Both the position numbers and the translations under genes were made by a program. Below, in pieces: positions 56,338 to 64,000 of a stretch of DNA of 64,000 nucleotides. Each line of letters opens with the position of its first letter. Position 1 is the stretch's first letter. Under the pieces are notes generated by a model. That model searched no databases. It was not told the DNA's origin and saw nothing but the letters and a program-made list of their open reading frames with translations. Origin of the DNA: Hibiscus mutabilis (Eukaryota; Streptophyta; Magnoliopsida; Malvales; Malvaceae); contig CM033726.1 of the NCBI GenBank assembly GCA_019671005.1, forward strand, positions 22,381,657 to 22,445,656, read 5' to 3'.

Positions 56338-57092
56338 TTAATAGAAGAGGTCGTCACCTCAAATTCGTAGCATTTGTGTGGTTGTTTGCTTGGCACGTGT
56401 GCTACTTTGCCTCACTGGTCGTGGATCTTGTACATGTTTACGTTCTCCAATTTCCTTGACTTCCTCAATCGACTCACCTTCCTTTGTTATTTCTTCTAAG
56501 ATCGAAGCTTTATGCTTCAATGGTCACTTTATTGGCACATATGGAGGTAGGACTTAAATGGTGCAGAGGTGGTGCCTTAGGAATCTAAAAAATCAAAATA
56601 TGAGTTAGTACGCTATGGTTTTTGAATGGTTCGTTACCTTTGTGCAGTGTAGGGGTTGCCGCAACAATACCACTCGCTGTTGGTCCTAAATTGCCAGCTT
56701 CAGTTGCCGGGGAAAGTAACTCAGCATGGAACCTTGGAAAAGGTTTACTACAATTCAGATTATCCTCCAATACAACACTCTCAATAGGTGTTGGTGTAGT
56801 GCCACAGAAGCTGATACTCTGCCTCAATCTGCTCCAATCGATTCATCAGTGAGCTCAAGAGTTCTTTTGGGATCAGGGCAGTTGCCATGACATGTTCCTT
56901 TGTCGTGACAAGTCTGATTGTATGGGTTTCTTTCAACACTCTAGTCTTATTAAAATAGAAAACAGAACATCTAAAATCAAAATAAACATAAAAAAGAAAA
57001 GTTGAAAGGAATAAGGTTGCCTTAAAGGAAGCTTGATGAGGGTAGCTTTTGATATTTCTTATAGTCCATATGTACCCTCCATCGAGCAACAA
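56338..57092 (-). pseudogene. Element G2 accessory frame (broken)
   Basis: From 57092 leftward: MATALIPKELLSSLMNRLEQ with IEAEYQLLWHY (56880-56781), corresponding to the MEAHQLLFMRYM region of G. Then comes a shifted frame with a Pro/Ala/Thr-rich segment, and finally HKASILEEITKEGESIEEV, RPVRQSSTRAKQTT and GDDL before a stop at 56338. The KASI-E and GDDL landmarks match G. The VYVRG part seen in G is not recognisable here. The function in the element's life cycle is unknown. Confidence 0.5.
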
Positions 57093-58470
57093 TATTGCCC
57101 AAAAAGAGTTGGTCCATTATGATCGTAACCACTCCTACGTGCACTACCATGGTGGAGGCATCTTTTTTCATGTTCTTTTCTAGTCCATGCATACTCTCCA
57201 CCTTGTTACTATTCCTAAAGGCATGAATATATTAATAGGAAAAATTATATCAACACCCAACCATTTAATTACCTCATTCTCATCGACTTCCATCATGGTT
57301 AGATGTAACCATCGTTGTGGTGGCAATTGCTGCTCTAGCCAATTGCTATGGAAATCCTCTACCATAATTTGGTGTAAGTCAAGGGAATAACTAATTTTCT
57401 AAAATTCTCTCGTCATCCAACCAATGCTTCATTTATGATTTTCAAACATCTTCACCATTAGAGATTTTGCCGTATCACTAAGAGTGTCGTCTCCCAAACG
57501 ATCATACGCTACTTTTGATGGCTTCACATCTAAAATCGTTGTTTCCTCAAGAAATACCTGCAATGGATGAGATGATTTAAATAATTCAAAAGGTTCAATC
57601 ATCACCTGCTCGTATTTTATTAGTAGAGTATCGCTATCTTGTACATCCTGAATGTGGTTATATAATTGTCAAGGCAATGGTAGATAAAAGCAATCCACAA
57701 ATTCCTACTTCAGCGTCAGCGTTGTTGTAACATTCTGGTAACCAAACTCTTCAGAATTTGTTGTAGCATTACTCTTCTCAGCCTTACTGAATGTTGTCGC
57801 GGAATCGCTCTGTTTAGGCTCCTAAATCTTTGCCGTGGCAATTGGTTGCTAAGGCTCATCAAATGTTGGGCAGTCTTTCACATTGACATGCTCTTGATTT
57901 GGAGGTTCCAGTTGTTCCCCACACATTAGGCAGCTATCTTTGCATTTTTATTTATCCTCCAGCCTTGGGATTTCAGTATCCCTCAAAATTAATTGTTGAA
58001 GCATGTTATCTATGGCATGTGTGAATCTTCTTAATTGATCTTTTGATTCTCTCATGAGCGCATTCATCCTAGTTATCCTTGCATCCATGGACTTTGATAG
58101 CTCTTGAATCTCCTCGATTGATCTATCAGGTCTAATCATGAAAGGTTGAAACGTTTTCTCCAGCGAATTTGAATACTCTTGACAAGGACTGTATTGCCAT
58201 GGCATGTCTGTTACAGCAGCAAAACTGTTATGGTAAAAAAAATTGAGCATTTTGATAATACCAGGAAGGATTTTGCTGTTGGTTCCAACTATGGTCCTCC
58301 AAGTGGCCATATGCATCAGGATTGTACGAGCAATTTCCAAACGAATGATGTTCTCCACAATAAGCACAAGTAATTGCCATGGCATGAACTTGTTGCATAG
58401 ATGCGATCAGGTTGGACAATTCTGCAAGTTACACCGAGGTTGATGCGAAAGTATCATTTTTGACAAAATC
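57093..58470 (-). pseudogene. Element G2 gag-like region (broken)
   Basis: Minus strand: zinc knuckle CAYCGEHHSFGNC with downstream WNQQQNPSWYYQNAQ (58370-58240), then after frame changes FAAVTDMPWQYSP and SIEEIQELSKSMDARI (58200-57960), a long decayed middle, NWLEQQLPPQRW (57350-57310) and MMEVDENEVIKWLGVDIIF, TRWRVCMD (57300-57180). Order and spacing match G and, as in G, no protease, reverse transcriptase or integrase is present. Confidence 0.75.
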
Positions 58471-58724
58471 ATCCACTTGTCTTCATTGGGAAGCTCTAGT
58501 GGGTTGGTATTGGTAGTCAGTGGTGGATGTGAGACACTCTCGAATATGTTGATTTCTATCTTCCCACATCAACTCTCAAATAGATCGATGTTTATCTCCT
58601 CCCATGTTAATGTTCCTTCACTTGGTAGCACACCTATTTTTTTGAAACAAAACAAACAAAAAGAAATGTTAGTAAAAATAATAAGAAAAATGCAATAACA
58701 AAAACAACTAACACCATTTGCCAA

Positions 58725-58742
58725 TCCCCGACAACGGTGCCA
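58725..58742 (-). other. Element G2 primer binding site (tRNA-Asp)
   Basis: On the minus strand TGGCACCGTTGTCGGGGA, two changes from the G site TGGCGCCGTTGCCGGGGA, six bases from the 5' LTR end at 58749. Confidence 0.9.
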
Positions 58743-58748
58743 AAAACT

Positions 58749-59319
58749 TGTTGCATGTTTTGATTGCTATGAAAATGTGCAAGCGAACACTCGTCTCCAT
58801 AAGGATTGGTTTGGGCCACTTTGCTTAAGTTACTGCAAATTTTTAAAGTGTTAAATAATAATGATGAATTAAAGTAAAATAAACTAAGACTAAGAGAATT
58901 AAAATAAAGGAAAGATGAACCTAAATTGAGAGAGTAGGCTGGCTTATTAGGATTGAAAGTATGCTGGATTAGTTGCTTTGGCAAGTTGAATGCCAGAGGC
59001 AAGTGAGATGCTGAGGCATGTAGATTGTCGTGGAAACTAATTGCCCAGACAAGTAGTTTGCTGGAAGTAGGACATTCCATAACCAGTGGAATGCAAAAGC
59101 AAGTGGTTGAGTCAGAGTAGAACTCTTCTCGGTAAGTGGTTGCCCTAGCAAGTTAATTGTTGAGGCAAGTGTGATGCTGTGGGAAGTCAATTGTGTCTCC
59201 AATGCTCGGTAGAGTGTTCTTCAATGCCTTCACGTTATTTTTAACTTGAAGGGCTGACGCTAGTGCAAACCTTGGTGATACGTCTATCACACGTTACTTT
59301 ACCAAGAGAGGACACAAGA
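58749..59319 (-). mobile_element. Element G2 5' LTR, truncated at right
   Basis: Starts TGTTGCATGTTTTGATTGC and follows the 3' LTR (53779 onward) to ACGTTACTTTACCAAGAG. At about 59319 it passes into F LTR sequence (CACAAGATTTTAATATG). The outer 1.1 kb or more is missing. TTGCC/GGCAA-type repeats are at 58976-59190. A 148-codon frame through 58634-59080 crosses the LTR boundary and is not a gene. Confidence 0.88.
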
Positions 59320-60172
59320 TTTTAATATGTCCTTCATTCACCCTATCTTCTAATTTCAACTTAGAGACATGAAAACTACATAAAAATAGTACCAAAAGAA
59401 AGAGCATTTTATAGAGATTAATCTCTTATTTCATGTCTCAAACCAAAAACCAATCCAATCAAGTTAAAAATTGAATCAAAATTTTCTCTTACCTAGGGTT
59501 GAAGCTCACGGCACTTGGAGAGAAAGATGAACAAATTTTTCCCAAATTTTCTTTCTTTATTTTGATGGAAAATGTCTTTAAATTTGGCTAATTAATAATA
59601 AAAAAACTCTAAAATAGTCAAATGACTATTTTGCCCTTGAATTATAACCAATTGCAAGCCAACACCTCATCCTTATCATCTTCCATAATCAATTTATATT
59701 AAAAAGGTATAGGTGAAATGACTAAATTGCCATTAATAAAATAACATATCTACAAAAATGCCATTCCATCACCGATACAAAATACTAAATAGAATCGAAT
59801 CTAAATTGATTAAAAACGATTCAAAACCATAATTTCATATTCCTCGGGTCTTCTTAAGACTCCCTTCAAAAATTTTACAACATTTCGAGCTCATACGATT
59901 ACCCGAATTTCATTTTAAACTTCAACTGTAATTTCCCAATAATAAAAACATCAGATCAAACCATAATTTTTATATTCGATCCACACCCTTAGGTGATCTA
60001 TTTATTTATAGAATAAAAAATTATTAGGAAAATTACCATGTTGGTCCTTAAACTTTTCTCAGCTTTTCACTTTAGCCTAAACTTTAAAATCTTACATTTT
60101 AGTCACTGAACTAACACTACCAACTTTCAATTCTTCACTATTTGGTCACTAAACAACTATTGGGGTATTACA
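59320..60172 (-). mobile_element. Element F 3' LTR, truncated at left
   Basis: On the minus strand it starts TGTAATACCCCAATAGTTG at 60172 after a polypurine tract. It matches the start of the 5' LTR (63862 leftward to about 63000) almost base for base. The distal 2.1 kb is lost at the junction with G2. Confidence 0.9.
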
Positions 60173-60854
60173 ATTCTCCCCCTTAAGAAAATTCATCCTC
60201 GAATTTTAAAACGTACCTATTTTAAAAAGATGCGGGTATTGCTCTTCCATTGATTCCTTCGTTTCCCAAGTGGCTTCTTCCACATTACGATTCTGCTAAA
60301 GAACTTTTAATAATGGAATAGTCTTGTTTCTCTACTCTTTAAATCCACAAGCAAGAATCCTCACTGGTTCCTCCTCATAAGTCAAATCTGGTTGAATTTC
60401 GATCTCTACCGGTTATATCACATGAGTAGGATCTGATCGATATCTTCTAAGCATCGAAACATGAAACACATTATGACCTTGCTTAAATCCGGAGGCAACG
60501 CTAATTGATACGCCACTGGGCCAACTTTCTTTAAAATCTCATAAGGACCAATAAACCTCGGACTTAACTTTCCTTTACGTCCGAAGCGTAACACCTTTTT
60601 CCAGGGTGAAACTTTAAGGAACACTTTTTCACCAACCTCAAACTCTATATCTTTTCTTTTTAGATCCGCGTAAAATTCCAGTCGGTCCGATACTTTCTTG
60701 AGGTTGTCCTGTACTATTTTAACCTTATCTTCCACATCTCGCATCAAATCAGGTCCAATCAAACTACGATCCTTAAGCTCGAACCAATTTAACGGTGTTC
60801 TGCATTGCCTACCGTATAAGGCTTCATAAGAAGCCTTAAGCTCGAACCAATAAA
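60173..60854 (-). pseudogene. Element F internal remnant: integrase end and chromodomain
   Basis: Only 682 bp lie between the LTRs. Reading leftward: YEALYGRQCRTPLNWFELK, a linker (DRLEFYADLKRKDIEFEVGEKVFLKVSPWKKV), KLSPRFIGPYEILKKVG, then a one-base frameshift in the KIHNVFHVSML region (read as KVIMCFMFRCL). The chromodomain follows with stops (IPLLKVL, NVEEATWETKESMEE, QYPHLFK). Next to the 5' LTR, only TTTATTGG of the primer site remains, and it is fused to TTGGTTCGAGCTTAAGG, which occurs again at 60774-60790 in pol. Gag, protease, reverse transcriptase and most of integrase are deleted. Confidence 0.9.
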
Positions 60855-63800
60855 TGTAACACACCTTCCCGTATTCGTTTCCAAACACGAGACGGTAATG
60901 TTATAAAACATTATTGAAAAACATTTTAAATTTTTAAATCTTGTAAAATAATATTTTGTACCACTTTCAACATTTTTGTTTCTATAGGACAGTCTAGAAA
61001 TCGGAATTCAACTCTCTTTACACCGATAAAAACTAGATTCAAATATGATTTTAACGGTACATTCTACAAAAATTTATAAAAATTCTCAAAGTCTCGTCAC
61101 AGTATAAGATTTCCAAAATTTTTGCTGTCCTGTTTTCTGACCTTTCATCGAATAAAAATTCATAACTTTTAGTACAGAACTCAAAATCAGTCACCGTTTG
61201 TTTTAAAATAAACTAGACTCAATTTCCAGTTCATACATGTAAAATTTATCATTTAATTCAATAAGTGGAATTTATTGCGATTTTTCAAACTTACTGCCTA
61301 GTGCAGAATTTCAAGACTGTTTTTACCTATTTCGATTATAAGTCTACAAAACTATTTCTAAATCATTACAAATTACCTAATAACATTACTAAATCATATT
61401 TCAACTATAAAAATCACCAACTATAAAGATATTAGAGATTGGTTTACACAAAATACAAGAGTTTAACTTTATACATGCCACTAATCAAAATATCATATAG
61501 GATGTCAAAATGATACTATGATAACCTGTAGTATGTGCACGTCCGCAATATAATCCGAGCTATTGCTGCTTACCACCGTATCGTATCAACCTACGTGAGT
61601 ACAAACAAATCACACACGCTAAGTATAACTTAGTGAGGCATTATAGGTAGTCATAAAATTAAATAATGAAATGAATGAAAACTATCCTACATAAGAAATG
61701 GTGAATTTCATGTACTTCAACTTTATAATTAGCCCAAGAATTGTATAAAGAGAAACTGAAGTATGCAAGGTCGGTACTCCTTGAGTACTAGTCACCGAAG
61801 TGATGATAACTTGTAGAAACATAAAGTGCCGAAAACATATAGACACATAAAGTCTCAGTAAACATATAGATCCGAAGATCGGTGTGTACTACACTACAGT
61901 CCCAGACTGCTAGACCTCTAATGGCATGCCACTATACTGTAACTCTCTATCATAAACTAGGGCAATAAATCCATATCATTAACTTGTAAATTATCATTTT
62001 GTAAATGATTCATATATCACCATTATTCAATAATAACTTGCCATAATAAAACATAATAGGGCAGTTCATACCCTATCATGTACTAACATTTTTCCTTTGC
62101 CTGTAAAACATCATATAACTTATACAAAAACCATGTTATTATTTCAATAAAATCAAGTAAATAGAATTCTTAAAAATCTACTAAAATACATTTTGAAACA
62201 TACGAATGCACTCACCTTATATGCCTCACTAATTCCTTATACCAAAATGTGTTTACTCCGGAACTTTCTCTTCATCTCTTGACTTGTTTCGATCTCGAAC
62301 TTGTTCAGGTGCTTATAATCACCCATTCATAACACATACAATTAAATGTATATGTTAGATTATCAATCCACTAAGTACATTAATAGGAGAAAAACTCATA
62401 AAAATTCCTTTAATGTACTAATAACATATCAATACATTCTTCAATTCAATCTACCCTTCCACTTCATAACTTCCTAGAAATTCTCATTCCTTTCACTTAT
62501 ACTCAATCACCCCACTTTTGAATTTTCACAATTCAATCCCATGTTCAACAATGAAACCATTAAAATAAAGCTTAGGTGATAACAATCAACCTAAATACTT
62601 TACATTAACATTTCACAAAATTTCCCCAATAGTTTAGGTAATTGTCGAATTGGTTAACATTCCAACATGAGATTTTTGCTTCAAACAACACTTTAAAGCA
62701 TCTAAAATACATAATTCTTCATATCCAACATTAAAATAAATTCCTACACTTCAACCCTTAATTTTCCATAATTGACATAATGATCCATCACTCAAGTTTT
62801 CAACATTCAAACTTCAACCAACTATGGAAAACATCATTTCAACTCATTTCCCTCATCAAAATAAATTTTGACATAATTTCCCCTAATTTTCCAACTTCAC
62901 CAAAAAATTTCTACGTTTTAAATCTTAATATTTTCATCACTATAAGCATAAAAATAACACTACAACACCATTCCCAACTTGATTGAACCATAAAACACAA
63001 GATTTCAATATGTCCTTCATTCACCCTATCTTCCAATTTCAACTTAGAGACATGAAAACTACATAAAAATAGTACCAAAAGAAAGAGAATTTCAAAGAGA
63101 TTAATTTCTTATTTCATGTCTCAAACCAAAAACCAATCCAATCAAGCTAAAAATTGAATCAAAATTTTCTCTTACCTATGGTTGAAGCTCACGACACTTG
63201 GAGAGAAAGATGAACAAATTTTCCCAAATTTTCTTCTTTATTTTGATTCCAAATGTCTTTAAATTTGGCTAATTAATAATAAAAAAATCTATAAAATAGT
63301 CAAATGACTATTTTGCCCTTGAATTATAACCAATTGCAAGCCAACACCTCATCCTTATCATCTTTCATAATCAATTTATATTAAAAAGTATAGGTGAAAT
63401 GACTAAATTGCCATTTACGAAATAGCATATCTACAAAAAATGTCATTCCATCACCTACATAAAATACTAAATAGAATCTAATCTAAATTGATTAAAAACG
63501 ATTCAAAACCATAATTTCATATTCCTCGGGTCTTCTTAAGACTCCTTTCAAAAATTTTACAACATTCTGAGCTCATACGATTACCCAAATTAAATTTCAT
63601 TTTAAACTTCAACTATAATTTCCCAATAATAGAAACATCAGATCAAACCATAATTTTTACATTCGATCCACACCCTTAGGTGATCTATTTATTTATAGAA
63701 TAAAAAAATTATTGGGAAAATTACCATGTTGGTCTGTGAACTTTTCTCAACTTTTCACTTTAGCCACTAAACTTTAAAATCTTACGTTTTAGTCACTAAA

Positions 63801-63862
63801 CTAAAACCACCAACTTTCAATTCTTCACTATTTGGTCACTAAACAACTATTGGGGTATTACA
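60855..63862 (-). mobile_element. Element F 5' LTR (3.0 kb), D family
   Basis: On the minus strand from TGTAATACCCCAATAGTTG (63862) to GAAGGTGTGTTACA (60855). It is closely related to solo LTR D, sharing GTCAGAAAA, GATTTTGAGTT and the CTAAGTATAACTTAGTG hairpin at 61617-61640. It carries the CACCGAAGTGATG and CATATAGACACATAAAGT repeat region at 61765-61890. It interrupts integrase sequence at 63863. No host gene. Confidence 0.92.
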
Positions 63863-64000
63863 GACTTTGTTACGAGTTTGCCTTTGACACCGTCCAAAAA
63901 GGATTCGATACAGGTGATTGTTGATTGTCTTATGAAGTATGCGTATTTCCTTGTTGTGCATACGACGCATATGTTGGATAAGTTCGAGGATATGTATATT
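63863..64000 (+). pseudogene. Integrase core fragment at right edge (element J or similar)
   Basis: An open frame from 63863 reads DFVTSLPLTPSKKDSIQVIVD, then CLMKYAYFLVV and LDKFEDMYI. It aligns with the start of the A integrase core (SGLPLKPTKKDSIWVIVDQFTK). The first acidic residue (VIVD) is kept; Q replaces the usual W before it. It continues past the window. Orientation and lineage fit J, whose protease is cut at 51316, but the linking sequence (reverse transcriptase) is not in the window. Confidence 0.85.

Noticed and set aside
56585..56852. Plus-strand 76-codon frame
   Set aside because: Antisense to the accessory frame of G2, for which homology with G is seen on the minus strand.
1..64000. 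Host gene, rRNA, tRNA or organelle-derived insert
   Set aside because: I looked for conserved exon-like protein segments, tRNA box patterns and rRNA-like GC-rich conserved blocks and saw none; all recognisable coding sequence is retrotransposon-derived.

Overview
This is plant nuclear DNA, from an AT-rich, repeat-dense genome that is most likely a eudicot. Nearly every base can be assigned to LTR retrotransposons of the Ty3/gypsy (Metaviridae) type. I found no host gene, tRNA, rRNA or CRISPR array. The plant assignment rests on Tekay/Del-type integrase plus chromodomain proteins, Athila-type elements with a tRNA-Asp primer site, and a Tat/Ogre-type LTR with a tRNA-Arg primer site. A malvid host (cotton or cacao relatives) is only an impression from LTR style.

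Layout. 1-544 is the end of an Athila-like LTR (minus). 545-6877 is Tekay element A (minus): partial 3' LTR, pol, gag, primer site and the left part of its 5' LTR, whose last 336 bp reappear at 39212-39547. Between these halves lies a nest. Element B (plus, 6878-about 15072) meets element E (minus, about 15073-22000) at a deletion scar. Element C (plus) starts inside its 5' LTR at 22001, has gag, then an LTR fragment in place of most of pol, then integrase C-terminus plus chromodomain. Its 3' LTR is split in three by solo LTR D (28144-31501, target duplication GTGTA) and by complete Athila-like element G (32367-38582, target duplication ATATG).

From 39548 there is an AT-rich stretch and a Tat/Ogre-like element K (5' LTR, tRNA-Arg primer site, decayed gag, 73-bp tandem array). 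An A-family LTR called H (44709-49964, minus, 5.3 kb) interrupts K, and K's 3' LTR end follows at 49965-50330. K abuts the gag of Tekay element J (50331-51316). J is broken inside its protease motif by A-family LTR I (51317-53778). Next is a second Athila-like element, G2 (minus, 53779-about 59319), which is cut by another deletion scar against element F (minus, about 59320-62862 onward to 63862). The window ends in integrase coding sequence at 63863-64000.

All gag and pol frames are broken by stops, frameshifts or deletions, so no element here looks autonomous. The relative order of events can be read from the nesting: A is older than C, which is older than D, E and G. J is older than K and I, and I is older than G2. 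The most interesting material is not protein coding. G and G2 share a pol-less architecture, an accessory ORF and an array of short hairpin repeats near the 3' end. Each LTR lineage also carries its own set of short palindromes (AATTGCCGCGGCAATT, CGTATCGATACG, ACACCGAAGTGT types), and a CTAAG/CTTAG hairpin recurs in every Tekay-type LTR that extends far enough to hold it.
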